From: Nitrosopumilus zosterae
Lineage (GTDB): Archaea > Thermoproteota > Nitrososphaeria > Nitrososphaerales > Nitrosopumilaceae
Direction of reading: 5' to 3'
NCBI RefSeq assembly: GCF_025998175.1
Contig: NZ_AP026695.1
Span: forward strand, 1,180,760 to 1,244,759
Length of the DNA: 64,000 nt
Positions 31,943-41,078 of the stretch are shown in pieces. The position numbers and the translations under genes were made by a program. Positions within the stretch are counted from its first letter, which is position 1; each line of letters starts with the position of its first letter. The notes below the pieces were generated by a model. The model was not told the origin of the DNA. It worked only from the letters and a program-made list of their open reading frames with translations, and searched no databases.

Positions 31943-32731
31943 ATGGTATCAGGTAATCAAATTAGACTAAATCGAATTCTTCGAAAAGGAAGAATGTTAT
32001 GCATCCCAATGGATCATGGAATTTCAAATGGACCGATTGAGGGTCTTGAAGATCCAGCATCGACAATTTACAAATGTGAAGGACATGGACTTACTAGCGT
32101 AATTATCAATAAGGGAATTCTTAAAACACTACCAAAACCAACCAAAGTAGGGATTTTAGTACATTTTTCAAGTAGCACATCACTATCACTATCACCTAAT
32201 CGAAAAATGTTAACGGGAACAGTAAAGGAAGCAGTAGCAATGGGTGCAGATGGAGTTTCACTGCACATCAACATTGGAGGCAAAGAAGAACCAGAGATGC
32301 TTGAACAATTAGGAATGACTGCTGATCAATGTCACAAATGGGGAATGCCACTTTTAGCTATGATGTATCCAAGAGGAGAAAACATCAAAGATCCGCATGA
32401 TCCTGAAATTGTTGCACATGTTGCAAGAATTGGAGCAGAGTGTGGAGCAGATATTGTTAAGACATTATACACAGGAGATATTGAATCATTTGCAAAAATT
32501 GTAAAGAGTACACCAGTTCCAATAGTAATTGCAGGCGGTCCTAAAACAAAAACAGATTTAGATATTCTGCAAATGACTGAAGATGCAATGACAGCAGGAG
32601 CTAAAGGCATCACATATGGTAGAAATATCTTTGCACATAAAACACCTGAAAAAATGGTTGAAGCATTAGCAGATATAATTTTTAGAAAAGTAACTGCAAA
32701 GGAAGCAATGAAGAAAATTGAGCAAGAATAG
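31943..32731 (+). CDS. aroA': 2-amino-3,7-dideoxy-D-threo-hept-6-ulosonate (ADH) synthase
   Basis: This aldolase-fold enzyme makes the first dedicated intermediate of the archaeal aromatic pathway, replacing DAHP synthase. The 262-residue protein shows [18 protein letters not shown], with the conserved Asp, then [11 protein letters not shown] with the Schiff-base Lys ([12 protein letters not shown]), and [17 protein letters not shown]. It is homologous to class I archaeal fructose-bisphosphate aldolase, but the next gene (DHQ synthase II) settles the assignment. It overlaps that gene by 14 bp. Confidence 0.93.
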   Translation: MVSGNQIRLNRILRKGRMLCIPMDHGISNGPIEGLEDPASTIYKCEGHGLTSVIINKGILKTLPKPTKVGILVHFSSSTSLSLSPNRKMLTGTVKEAVAMGADGVSLHINIGGKEEPEMLEQLGMTADQCHKWGMPLLAMMYPRGENIKDPHDPEIVAHVARIGAECGADIVKTLYTGDIESFAKIVKSTPVPIVIAGGPKTKTDLDILQMTEDAMTAGAKGITYGRNIFAHKTPEKMVEALADIIFRKVTAKEAMKKIEQE

Positions 32732-33779
32732 AGAATTAATTATTTCACCTAAAGTTTCACAAACACAGCTAGCTAAATTTCTCCCACAGTTAGAATCAGA
32801 AGGCATTAAGATGTTATACATTGATCCTAAAAAAATAGGAAATAAAAAAACAAAAATTCAAACAGTCTATCCGTCACCCACATCAAACTATGTAGTCCTT
32901 GAAAAAGAAGAAGTTGTAAAACCAAAAGGAAAAAAAATCGGGATGAAATTTCAGGTATTATCTAATTCAGATATCGAGCACATCCTTACTGTTGCAAAAA
33001 AAGGATTAGACTTTGTGATTGTAGAGGTAAAGGATTGGAAGATAATCCCACTTGAAAACATCATTGCAAAACTCCATAAAATACACACAAAAATTTTTGC
33101 AATAGCAAAGACCCCTGAAGAAGTAAGAAAGATGTTCTCAATTTTAGAGGTAGGTGTAGATGGAGTAATTTTCAACACAGATTCAATTAATGAAGTAAGA
33201 GAGGCAATGCTATACCTAGGAACCAGAAGTTTTGAGATGAAGCCTGCAAAGATTATTGAGATTAAAGAAGTAGGTGATGGTGAACGTGTATGTGTAGATA
33301 CAGCATCAATGCTCCATAAAGGAGAGGGTATGCTAATTGGAAGTAGATCAAACTTTTTGTTTCTTGTTCATAATGAATCTGTGGGTTCATCGTTTACATC
33401 GCCTAGACCATTCAGAGTTAATGCAGGTGCAGTTCACTGTTACACTTTATCACCTGACGGAACAACAAACTATCTCTCAGAAATTGAAACAGGTTCTGAA
33501 GTTTTGATCCTAAATTCAAAAGGGAATGCAAGGAGAGCAACTGTAGGAAGATCAAAAATAGAGAGAAGACCAATGTTAATGATCAAAGCTTCTATAGAAG
33601 GCGAGGTTGGAGGGATTATTGCACAAGATGCGGAAACGATTAGATTTGTAAAACCTAATGGGCAACTAGTGTCAGTTACGCATTTAAAAAAAGGAGATAT
33701 GGTCATGGTGCATTCAAAGCCTGCAACAGGAAGACATTTCGGAATGGAAGTTTCAGATGAATATATTTTAGAAAAATAA
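32718..33779 (+). CDS. aroB': 3-dehydroquinate synthase II (archaeal type)
   Basis: This NAD-dependent enzyme deaminates and cyclises ADH to 3-dehydroquinate. It has no homology to AroB. The 353-residue product starts at TTG 32718, inside the end of the preceding gene. Conserved blocks are [79 protein letters not shown] and [15 protein letters not shown]. The length is normal. The aroD start follows 2 bp after its stop. Confidence 0.94.
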   Translation: MSKNRELIISPKVSQTQLAKFLPQLESEGIKMLYIDPKKIGNKKTKIQTVYPSPTSNYVVLEKEEVVKPKGKKIGMKFQVLSNSDIEHILTVAKKGLDFVIVEVKDWKIIPLENIIAKLHKIHTKIFAIAKTPEEVRKMFSILEVGVDGVIFNTDSINEVREAMLYLGTRSFEMKPAKIIEIKEVGDGERVCVDTASMLHKGEGMLIGSRSNFLFLVHNESVGSSFTSPRPFRVNAGAVHCYTLSPDGTTNYLSEIETGSEVLILNSKGNARRATVGRSKIERRPMLMIKASIEGEVGGIIAQDAETIRFVKPNGQLVSVTHLKKGDMVMVHSKPATGRHFGMEVSDEYILEK

Positions 33780-33780
33780 A

Positions 33781-34449
33781 ATGAAGTACAAAACTTGTGT
33801 ATCAATTGCAGAAACAACACCAAACAAAGTCAAGCAAGTATTAAAAAATGCATTAAAAAAATCAGATTTTGTTGAAGTAAGATTTGATTTTTTAAAAATG
33901 GAGCAAATTCCACAAACACTAGAATTAATCAAAAAGGATCTAAACAAAATTGTATGCACATTAAGACCAAAAACTGAGGGCGGAAAATTTCCAGGTAATG
34001 AAAAAGAAAGAATGTCAATCATAAAATTGATTGCGGAATACAACCCATTTTTGTTAGATGTTGAATTCAACATGCTAAAAAAAAATCCACAGCTAACAGA
34101 ATATCTAAAATCAACAAAAACAGAATTGCTTGTTTCATGGCATGACTTTAAGAAAACTCCCAAGGCCACAGAATTAAAAAAGAAGATTACTCAAATGAGC
34201 AAGTTTTCAAATAATATAAAAATTGTAAGCACTGCAAAAACAACAGATGATGCAACAAGGATGTTAGAATTGTATAGTAAGAAAGGAAAAAACAACTTGA
34301 TATCATTTGCAATGGGGGACATGGGAAGAATTTCAAGGATTTTGTGCCTGTATTTGGGTAGTCCATACACATACGTTTCTTTAGGAAAAGCGGTTGCACC
34401 AGGACAATTTAGTGTAGATGAAGTAAAGAAGATTGCAAGTCTAAAATAA
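33781..34449 (+). CDS. aroD: 3-dehydroquinate dehydratase, type I
   Basis: It converts 3-dehydroquinate to 3-dehydroshikimate through a Schiff-base lysine. The 222 residues contain DFVEVRFDFLKM (catalytic/substrate region), CTLRPKTEGGKFPGNE, then KTELLVSWHDFKKTP with the conserved His and NNIKIVSTAKTTDD bearing the lysine, and SFAMGDMGRISRILCLYLGS. Type I AroD is usual for archaea. It lies between DHQ synthase and aroE. Confidence 0.92.
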   Translation: MKYKTCVSIAETTPNKVKQVLKNALKKSDFVEVRFDFLKMEQIPQTLELIKKDLNKIVCTLRPKTEGGKFPGNEKERMSIIKLIAEYNPFLLDVEFNMLKKNPQLTEYLKSTKTELLVSWHDFKKTPKATELKKKITQMSKFSNNIKIVSTAKTTDDATRMLELYSKKGKNNLISFAMGDMGRISRILCLYLGSPYTYVSLGKAVAPGQFSVDEVKKIASLK

Positions 34450-34500
34450 TCATCTAGTCAATTGAGAGTTTAAATCAATCATTATACTGAGAAAAATAAG

Positions 34501-35322
34501 ATGGCAAAATCATTTGCAGTAATTGGAGATCCAATTGATCATTCATTATCTCCAAACATACACAATGCAGCATTCAGAGAATTAAATTTAGATTGTTCAT
34601 ACATTGCGTATAGGATCCCAAAAGGAGAATTAGAAGATGGAATAGAAGGACTCAAAAAAATAAAGATTGATGGGTTCAATGTTACAATTCCACACAAAGT
34701 AGAGATGATGAAGTATTTGAACAAAATGGATGAATCTTGTAGTTTGATCGGTGCAGTAAATACTGTAACAAACAATGATGGGATTTTAAAAGGATACAAT
34801 ACAGATATGGATGGATTTTTAGAACCATTCAAAAAAAAGAAATTAAATATTGAAAACACCAAGGTACTCCTCCTTGGCGCAGGCGGTGCTGCAAGAGCAA
34901 TAGTTGCAGCTTTTGCAAAAGAGAAAGCAAAGAGCATAACCATAGCAAACAGAACCTTAGAAAATGCAAGAAATCTCTCAGAATTCGCAAAAAAGATTGG
35001 GCTGGACGTAAATGTGATTAGGATTGAAGATGTAAAGGATTCTGCAAAAAATTATGACATTATTGTTAATGCCACATCAGTTGGACTAAAAAATGAGCCA
35101 ACTATCATTTCGTTAGATAACATCAACGAAAAGACAATTGTTTATGATATTGTATACATGCCAATAAATACAGATTTTATAAAAAAGGCAAAAGAGAAAA
35201 ATGCAGTCATAATTTTTGGTTATGAAATGCTATTAGGTCAAGCAACAAGAGCCTTTGAAATATGGCATGGTATGAAAGCACCTTATAATGCCATGAAAAA
35301 AGCATTGTTAGGAGGATTTTGA
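34501..35322 (+). CDS. aroE: Shikimate dehydrogenase
   Basis: The NADP-dependent enzyme reduces 3-dehydroshikimate to shikimate. The 273-residue protein has GDPIDHSLSPNIHNAAF (substrate site, with Ser-x-Ser), GFNVTIPHK with the catalytic Lys, NTDMDGFL with the Asp, and the Rossmann motif VLLLGAGGAARAIVAAFAKE (about 123-142). All catalytic residues are present. The stop TGA overlaps the ATG of the shikimate kinase gene at 35322. Confidence 0.95.
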   Translation: MAKSFAVIGDPIDHSLSPNIHNAAFRELNLDCSYIAYRIPKGELEDGIEGLKKIKIDGFNVTIPHKVEMMKYLNKMDESCSLIGAVNTVTNNDGILKGYNTDMDGFLEPFKKKKLNIENTKVLLLGAGGAARAIVAAFAKEKAKSITIANRTLENARNLSEFAKKIGLDVNVIRIEDVKDSAKNYDIIVNATSVGLKNEPTIISLDNINEKTIVYDIVYMPINTDFIKKAKEKNAVIIFGYEMLLGQATRAFEIWHGMKAPYNAMKKALLGGF

Positions 35323-36176
35323 TGGCAAAGGTAAAGGCTACAGTCCATGGCGCAGTTTCATTAGTTAATGCCATTGCAACTCAAAAGGGAGCAACGTTAG
35401 GAATTGAACTTAAAGTAGAAGCATTAGTAGAAACAAGTTCAGGAAAGGGAATTGTCATTGAATCAGACAACAAAATGCTTAGTTCCAGATTAATCAACAA
35501 AACTGTTGAAAAGATTGTATCAAACAAAGATTTGGAACAAAATAAAATATCAATTAGATTAGATTCTGAAATTCCTACAGGATATGGATTGAAAAGTTCA
35601 AGTGCCATTTCATCTGCAGTTGCACTTGCATGTGCAAAAATATTCAAACCAAAAATGACTGATCAACAAATTTTACTTGCAGGTGTTGACGCATCTATTG
35701 AATCCAAAGTCAGCATTACAGGTGCATATGATGACGCATGTTCATGTTACTATGGAGGATTTAATGTAACAGACAATGCAAAGAAGAGACGAATTCACTT
35801 TGAAAAAGGACCATCTAATTTGATAGCAGTGATTTTTATTCCAAAAAACAGAAAACGTGGAAATATTAAAAATCTAAAAGTATTGTCCGCCGTATTTGAC
35901 AATGCTTGGAAATTAGCAAAAAAATCAAATTATTGGGAAGCGATGATAATTAATGGGCTAGCTACAGCATCTATTCTAAATTCAGATCCTAAAATTATTA
36001 CTAATTTAATTGAAAAAGGTGCACTTGCAGCTTCAGTTTCTGGAAATGGTCCGTCAATAGCAGCAATAGTAAAAAAAGAAAATGAAGCAAACATCAAAAA
36101 GATATTTGCAACATTAGAAGGAAATGTGTTAGTTTCTAAAATTAATAACAAAAAGGCAGAAGTTTATGAAGTGTAA
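35322..36176 (+). CDS. aroK: Shikimate kinase, archaeal GHMP type
   Basis: This GHMP-superfamily kinase phosphorylates shikimate and is unrelated to bacterial AroK. It has the GHMP ATP loop PTGYGLKSSSAISSAVALAC (about 85-104) and the C-terminal GHMP motif KGALAASVSGNGPSIAAIVK. Length (284 aa) fits the archaeal enzyme. The ATG at 35322 overlaps the aroE stop, preferred to the TTG at 35319. It overlaps the start of aroA by 11 bp. Confidence 0.92.
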   Translation: MAKVKATVHGAVSLVNAIATQKGATLGIELKVEALVETSSGKGIVIESDNKMLSSRLINKTVEKIVSNKDLEQNKISIRLDSEIPTGYGLKSSSAISSAVALACAKIFKPKMTDQQILLAGVDASIESKVSITGAYDDACSCYYGGFNVTDNAKKRRIHFEKGPSNLIAVIFIPKNRKRGNIKNLKVLSAVFDNAWKLAKKSNYWEAMIINGLATASILNSDPKIITNLIEKGALAASVSGNGPSIAAIVKKENEANIKKIFATLEGNVLVSKINNKKAEVYEV

Positions 36177-37434
36177 AGTTGAGAAATCAAGGATTTCAGG
36201 AAAAATAGTTTGTCCTCCAAACAAAAGTTATACTCATAGAGCAATTTTTCTTGCATCACTGGCAGGAAACAATAGCAAAGTTGAAAATATTTTGCATTCA
36301 GCTGATACGATTGCCACCATAGAGGCATGTAAAAAATTTGGAGCCGATTTGGAAATTCAGAATTCGGCAATTATTGTGAAAAAATCCATAAAATTTGATA
36401 AAAACGTGCCTGAAATCAATACAGAGAACTCTGGCACTACAATTAGAATAGCATCAGGTATTGCAAGTCTATTTTCTGAAGAAATTACACTAACGGGTGA
36501 TGACAGTTTACAAAAAAGACCAATGCAGCCACTCCTTGATGCATTATCAAGCATGGGTGCACAGTGTAGTTCAACGGATGGAAAACCACCAATCAAAATT
36601 AAAGGAAAGATTTTGGGCGGAGATGTCAAAATTCCAGGAAATTTTTCTAGTCAGTTTATTTCAGCATTATTAATTAGCGCACCTCTTACAGAAAAGGGAA
36701 TTAATCTTACAATAGAAGGGAATTTAGTATCAAAACCATATCTTGATGCAACAATTGCAACAATGAGAAAATTTGGAATAACAGTTCAAACATTAATTCC
36801 ATATAAAAGATACAATATAGCACCACAGATATACAAAGAGACAACATTTATAGTTCCGATTGACTTTTCCAGTCTTGCATTACTTCTTTCAGCAACTGTA
36901 CTTATTGGAGACGATATTACAATCAAGGGAAACATTGGAAATTTACCTCAAGGGGATGAAGCATTTATAGATATTTTAGAACAGTTAGGAGTTTCTGTAT
37001 CCATTAGCGAGGAAGAAATTAAAATTAAATCACCTGAAAAACTAACAGGAGGTAAATTTGATTTAAGTAATTCTCCGGATCTTCTTCCTCCACTAGCTAT
37101 TTTATCATTGAATTCATCAGCACCAATTGAAATTGTAAATGTAAAGCATGCAAGATTAAAAGAAACAGACAGAATTGCAATCATTTCAAGAGAATTAGTC
37201 AAAATTGGAATTAAAATTCAAGAAAAAGAAGACGGTTTAATTTTAGAAAAAACAGATAATTTGAATGGTGCTGATTTGAATTCTGAAAATGATCATAGAT
37301 TATTCATGTCTTTTTGCATAGCTGGAATGTATGTAGGAAATTGTATTGTCACAGATCCAGAATCAGTAAATGTCTCATACCCTAATTTTATCGATGAGAT
37401 GAATCGGTTAGGTGCAAAAATTCAACTAAACTAA
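36166..37434 (+). CDS. aroA: 3-phosphoshikimate 1-carboxyvinyltransferase (EPSP synthase)
   Basis: EPSP synthase joins phosphoenolpyruvate to shikimate 3-phosphate. The 422 residues show VCPPNKSYTHRAIFLASLAG at the N-terminus (conserved Lys and Arg), NTENSGTTIRIASGIASLF, DDSLQKRPMQPLLDAL, GNFSSQFISALLISAPL, and NVKHARLKETDRIAI then NSENDHRLFMSFCIAG. It is a typical full-length two-domain enzyme. It is the sixth gene of the operon; after it the array is interrupted by a structured RNA region and an aroC promoter. Confidence 0.95.
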   Translation: MKCKVEKSRISGKIVCPPNKSYTHRAIFLASLAGNNSKVENILHSADTIATIEACKKFGADLEIQNSAIIVKKSIKFDKNVPEINTENSGTTIRIASGIASLFSEEITLTGDDSLQKRPMQPLLDALSSMGAQCSSTDGKPPIKIKGKILGGDVKIPGNFSSQFISALLISAPLTEKGINLTIEGNLVSKPYLDATIATMRKFGITVQTLIPYKRYNIAPQIYKETTFIVPIDFSSLALLLSATVLIGDDITIKGNIGNLPQGDEAFIDILEQLGVSVSISEEEIKIKSPEKLTGGKFDLSNSPDLLPPLAILSLNSSAPIEIVNVKHARLKETDRIAIISRELVKIGIKIQEKEDGLILEKTDNLNGADLNSENDHRLFMSFCIAGMYVGNCIVTDPESVNVSYPNFIDEMNRLGAKIQLN

Positions 37435-37468
37435 AATTGCTTTTAAAAAAAATCAAGTGAGTAGAAAG
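37435..37468 (+). promoter_or_regulatory. TATA-like box for the downstream small RNA
   Basis: TTTTAAAAAAAAT begins at 37441, directly after the aroA stop. A transcription start 25-27 bp from its centre would fall at about 37468-37470, precisely at the 5' strand of the long terminal helix of the RNA. Sequence-based inference only. Confidence 0.4.
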
Positions 37469-37581
37469 GCGCGACCCTGTATAGAGTGAAAAGCATTCTC
37501 CTCACCCGCATCGCTCTCGCGAAGATAACATGTCTCTTTCGCAGGGCCGCGCAAATTATGGTTTATAATTTACACGTTTTT
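37469..37581 (+). ncRNA. Structured, GC-rich small RNA of unknown class
   Basis: In an AT-rich gap between aroA and aroC there is a GC-rich block. Bases 37469-37479 (GCGCGACCCTG) pair with 37542-37552 (CAGGGCCGCGC): ten pairs with one A/C mismatch. Inside are a hairpin GAGTG-AAAAG-CATTC (37484-37498) and a second stem CGAAGA/TCT-TTCG (37520-37541). After it, AAATTAT-GGTTT-ATAATTT (37553-37571) and a T5 run (37577-37581) look like a terminator. A TATA box sits at the right distance upstream. No coding frame or known Rfam class is recognised. GUGAG at 37457-37461 could also pair with CUCAC at 37501-37505. Confidence 0.65.
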
Positions 37582-37755
37582 GCATATATCTTATACGTAA
37601 TCATGATATTTAAAATTATATTATAAATATTTCATAAAATAATTCATTTTTTTATAATTTATAATCAGTCATGCAGGTTAACGAAAAGGATATTCCAAAT
37701 AAACGAAAAATTTCAGGATGAGGAATTATAAGCATCATTTAACTTTGATAGGTTA
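37582..37755 (+). promoter_or_regulatory. aroC promoter region
   Basis: About 175 bp of AT-rich DNA without an open frame. AATTATAA at 37724-37731 is a clear TATA box 28 bp before the TTG start of aroC at 37756, so aroC probably has its own leaderless transcript, separate from the upstream operon. Confidence 0.55.
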
Positions 37756-38850
37756 TTGCCAGGAAGTTCAATTGGTCAACGACTTGTTTTAACAAGTTTT
37801 GGTGAAAGTCATGGAAAAGTTATCGGTACAGTACTAGAGGGATGTCCTGCAGGTTTAGCAATTGAAGAAAAAGAAATTCAAAAAATGCTTGACCTAAGAA
37901 AGCCAGGTCAAAATGTTATCTCAACACAAAGAAAAGAAGGAGATGTTGTAGAAATTGTATCAGGAGTTTTTAGAGGATATACCACGGGAGCCCCAATTAC
38001 AATGTTAATTTGGAATAGTGATCAAAAATCAAAAGATTATGAAAATTTAAAAACTAAACTTAGACCGGGTCATTCAGATTATCCTGCCATGGTAAAATAT
38101 AATCATTATAATGATTATAGAGGAGGGGGCAGATTTTCAGGAAGACTTACTGCCACACATGTGATGGGAGGTGCAATTGCAAGAAAATTACTCAAAGTAG
38201 CATTAGGAATTGAAACCAATTCATTTACATCACAGATTGGAAAAATAAGAATGGAAAAAGAATTTAACGAAAAAATGATTTCATCAATTTATAAAAATGA
38301 TGTAAGATGTCCTGAAAACAAAACTGCAAAAATAATGCGTGATAATATTTTGATTGCAAAAAAAAATGGAGATTCACTTGGAGGGATTATTGAATCAGTT
38401 ACAACAAATGTTCCAGTAGGTTTAGGAGAACCAATTTTCAGTTCGTTAGAATCAGATTTGAGTAAGGCAATTTTTTCGATTCCATCAGTTAAGGGAGTTG
38501 AATTTGGTTCAGGATTTAGAGGTTCAGAGATGCATGGTTCTGAAAATAATGACTTGTACACAATAAAGAAAGGCAAAATAGTAACAAAGACAAATAATTC
38601 AGGAGGCATTCTTGGAGGAATTTCAAATGGAATGCCAATAACAATGAGAATTGCATTCAAACCTGCGTCATCGATTGCACAAAAACAAAGTACAGTAGAT
38701 ATTAAAACCAAAAAAGAAGCAATACTTCAAGTAAAAGGCAGACATGATCCATGTGTAGTTCCCAGAGCACCACCAGTAGTTGACTCACTTGTAGCCTTAA
38801 CAATAGCAGATCATGCTCTTATTGCAGGAGCAATCAAGCCTGTTTTATAA
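37756..38850 (+). CDS. aroC: Chorismate synthase
   Basis: AroC eliminates phosphate from EPSP to form chorismate and needs reduced FMN. The start is TTG 37756 (PGSSIGQRLVLTSFGESHGK). Family motifs present are GESHGKVIGTVLEGCPAG, RPGHSDYPAMVKYNHYNDYR, RGGGRFSGRLTATHVMGGAI and GRHDPCVVPRAPPVVDSLVA. The length of 364 is typical. The next gene, the chorismate mutase fusion, starts 4 bp after its stop. Confidence 0.95.
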   Translation: MPGSSIGQRLVLTSFGESHGKVIGTVLEGCPAGLAIEEKEIQKMLDLRKPGQNVISTQRKEGDVVEIVSGVFRGYTTGAPITMLIWNSDQKSKDYENLKTKLRPGHSDYPAMVKYNHYNDYRGGGRFSGRLTATHVMGGAIARKLLKVALGIETNSFTSQIGKIRMEKEFNEKMISSIYKNDVRCPENKTAKIMRDNILIAKKNGDSLGGIIESVTTNVPVGLGEPIFSSLESDLSKAIFSIPSVKGVEFGSGFRGSEMHGSENNDLYTIKKGKIVTKTNNSGGILGGISNGMPITMRIAFKPASSIAQKQSTVDIKTKKEAILQVKGRHDPCVVPRAPPVVDSLVALTIADHALIAGAIKPVL

Positions 38851-38854
38851 GAAA

Positions 38855-40225
38855 ATGTCAGACATCAATGATCTTCGAAACCATATGGACGAAGTAACTC
38901 TTGAAATGATAAAGTTATTAAAAATTAGAATAGATATTGCAAAAGAGATTGGAGAAGTTAAAAAACATATTGGGAAAGGTGTAACTGATGAAGTTCGAGA
39001 AGATAATTTACGTGGGAAAGTAATTTCACTATGTAAAGAAATAGGACTGGATGAAACCATAGCTACAAAATTTTTTAATTTCTTACTAAATGAATCAGTA
39101 AAAGTTCAGTCAACCAACAAGCAGACACATTTTTCAATTTTCCTCAAAGCAAAATCATTAGAGCAGCAAGGGAAAAAAATTATTCATATGGAAGTAGGAG
39201 AGCCAGACTTTTTACCACCAACAATTGTTAAGAAGGCATTAGAAGAAGTATACGAGAAAGGGTTTTTGAAATATGGTCAAGCAAGAGGAATGCCAATATT
39301 TAGAGATGCGCTTGCAAAATATGTTTCAAAGAAATTTAGTACAAACATTACAGAAAATAACATTCTTGTAAGTCCAGGTGCAAGATTTTCAATATTTACT
39401 GCAATCACAACATTACTCAATCCAGGCGATGAGATAATCGTGATTGAACCTGCATGGCCTGCATACAAAGATTGTGCGTTAAATGCAGGAATCAAAGTTA
39501 GAACTATCAATACAACTCTAGAAGACAAATGGGAACCATCATTAGAGCAAATTAAAAGTACAATTAATTCAAACACAAAGATGATTATTTTAAATTATCC
39601 AAATAACCCGACAGGAAAAATTCTTTCTGAAAAACTACAAGACGATATTATAGATATCGCAAGAAAAAATAATCTATACATTCTAAGTGATGAGATCTAT
39701 TCACAATATGCAAAAACCAACTGGAAAAGCATTCTGTCTTACAATTATAAGAAAAGTATTGTCACTCAATCATTTTCAAAATCTCATGCCATGACAGGGT
39801 TTAGAATAGGATATGCTATAGCAGACAATGAAATTATTGAAAAAATGGCAAAATTAGAGGCCATGTGCCTAACAAACGTGTCTGAACCTATCCAATATGT
39901 TGCCATGAAAGCCCTCGAGGCAGACATATCCAACAATTCTAATACAGTGCAAAACAGACTAGATATGTTGACAGAAAAAGCATCTAAAATGGGGTTGGAT
40001 TTTGTAGTCCCAGATGGTGCAATGTATATTTTTGCTAGAATTAATCAAGAGGGATTTGATGGGATCCAGTTTGCAAATAGTACTCTTGAGAAAGGACTTG
40101 CCATAGCTCCAGGAGAGGGATTTGGAAATTATAAGAATTTCATCAGAATTTCCGCATGTCAAGACGAAAAAACACTAATTGAGGGAATGAATATACTGAG
40201 TAACATTATGAGTGAAACACAATGA
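38855..40225 (+). CDS. Chorismate mutase (AroQ type) fused to class I aminotransferase
   Basis: From ATG 38855 (456 aa), residues 1-~90 form an AroQ-type chorismate mutase: SDINDLRNHMDEVTLEMIKL, IRIDIAKEIGEVKKHIGKGV, TDEVREDNLRGKV. Residues ~95-456 are a PLP aminotransferase of the aspartate/aromatic class: GEPDFLPPTIVKKAL, YPNNPTGKILS, ILSDEIYSQY, QSFSKSHAMTGFRIGYAIAD with the PLP-binding Lys, and FIRISAC. Together they would convert chorismate to prephenate and transaminate phenylpyruvate, hydroxyphenylpyruvate or prephenate. The fusion links two pathway steps and leads into tyrA. It overlaps tyrA by 4 bp. Confidence 0.92.
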   Translation: MSDINDLRNHMDEVTLEMIKLLKIRIDIAKEIGEVKKHIGKGVTDEVREDNLRGKVISLCKEIGLDETIATKFFNFLLNESVKVQSTNKQTHFSIFLKAKSLEQQGKKIIHMEVGEPDFLPPTIVKKALEEVYEKGFLKYGQARGMPIFRDALAKYVSKKFSTNITENNILVSPGARFSIFTAITTLLNPGDEIIVIEPAWPAYKDCALNAGIKVRTINTTLEDKWEPSLEQIKSTINSNTKMIILNYPNNPTGKILSEKLQDDIIDIARKNNLYILSDEIYSQYAKTNWKSILSYNYKKSIVTQSFSKSHAMTGFRIGYAIADNEIIEKMAKLEAMCLTNVSEPIQYVAMKALEADISNNSNTVQNRLDMLTEKASKMGLDFVVPDGAMYIFARINQEGFDGIQFANSTLEKGLAIAPGEGFGNYKNFIRISACQDEKTLIEGMNILSNIMSETQ

Positions 40226-41073
40226 AAAAGATGACAGTTGTTGGTGCAGGTGGTCAAATGGGACAATGGTTTGCCAGATATTTTGCAGACAAAGGTTTTG
40301 AAGTGACAGGTTATGATTCAGAAAATAAAATCACAGGAAAAAACATCATAGCGTCAGATTCATTGGTTGGCTCAATCCTAAAAGCTGATTATGTAGTGTT
40401 ATGTACTCCAACAAGAAGAACACCAGAAATTATCAGACTCATTGCAAAAGAAATGAAAAGAGGAACATATCTAATTGAGATATCATCAGAGAAATCAAAA
40501 GTGGTTTCATCATTGTCAAAAATGCCAGACAAGATCAATCCAATTTGCATTCATCCAATGTTTGGTCCCGGAACAAAAATAATAAAAGGTCAAAATATAA
40601 TTTCAGTTCCAATTAAAGATGCTAAAAAAGAATTAACGGTTGCAAAATCATTATTTGATGGAGCGAACTTTGTAACAATTGATGCTGCAGAGCATGACAA
40701 AAAGATCGCGGTAATTTTAGGATTAACACATTTAATGAATTTGGTTTTTGCAAATATTATTTCAAAGGATGAAAAAATGAATCTCACAGAAAAAATGTCG
40801 GGAACAACTTTCAGAGTTCAAAAAACATTAGCTGAAAGCATAATGACAGAATCTCCAGAATTAATTGAAACAATTATCGCTAATCCAGAAATTAGAAGAG
40901 TTGCTGAAGAGCTATGGAAAGATATAGGCAGGTTACTTACTGCTGTCCAGGAATCAAAAACTGAAGAAGTAACCACATACATTAGAGAATGTCAAGAAAG
41001 ACTTGCCAAACACACCGACATCAATGAGTCCTACAAAAAACTAACAAAAATGGTAAAATCCGTTGAAAAATAG
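40222..41073 (+). CDS. tyrA: Prephenate dehydrogenase
   Basis: TyrA oxidatively decarboxylates prephenate (or arogenate) to the tyrosine precursor. The 283-residue protein has the NAD(P) motif VVGAGGQMGQWFARYFADKG (about 5-24), LCTPTRRTPEIIRLIAK, CIHPMFGPGTK with the conserved His, and helical C-terminal LTHLMNLVFANIISKDEK. The tight overlap with the mutase-aminotransferase supports prephenate as substrate; cofactor preference is not clear. A Nudix gene follows 5 bp later. Confidence 0.92.
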   Translation: MKKMTVVGAGGQMGQWFARYFADKGFEVTGYDSENKITGKNIIASDSLVGSILKADYVVLCTPTRRTPEIIRLIAKEMKRGTYLIEISSEKSKVVSSLSKMPDKINPICIHPMFGPGTKIIKGQNIISVPIKDAKKELTVAKSLFDGANFVTIDAAEHDKKIAVILGLTHLMNLVFANIISKDEKMNLTEKMSGTTFRVQKTLAESIMTESPELIETIIANPEIRRVAEELWKDIGRLLTAVQESKTEEVTTYIRECQERLAKHTDINESYKKLTKMVKSVEK

Positions 41074-41078
41074 CAGGC

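Noticed and set aside
37469-37552. tRNA or 5S-like identity for the structured RNA
   Set aside because: No T-arm consensus GTTCRA, no anticodon arm of the right size and no 5S motifs; the terminal helix is too long for a tRNA acceptor.
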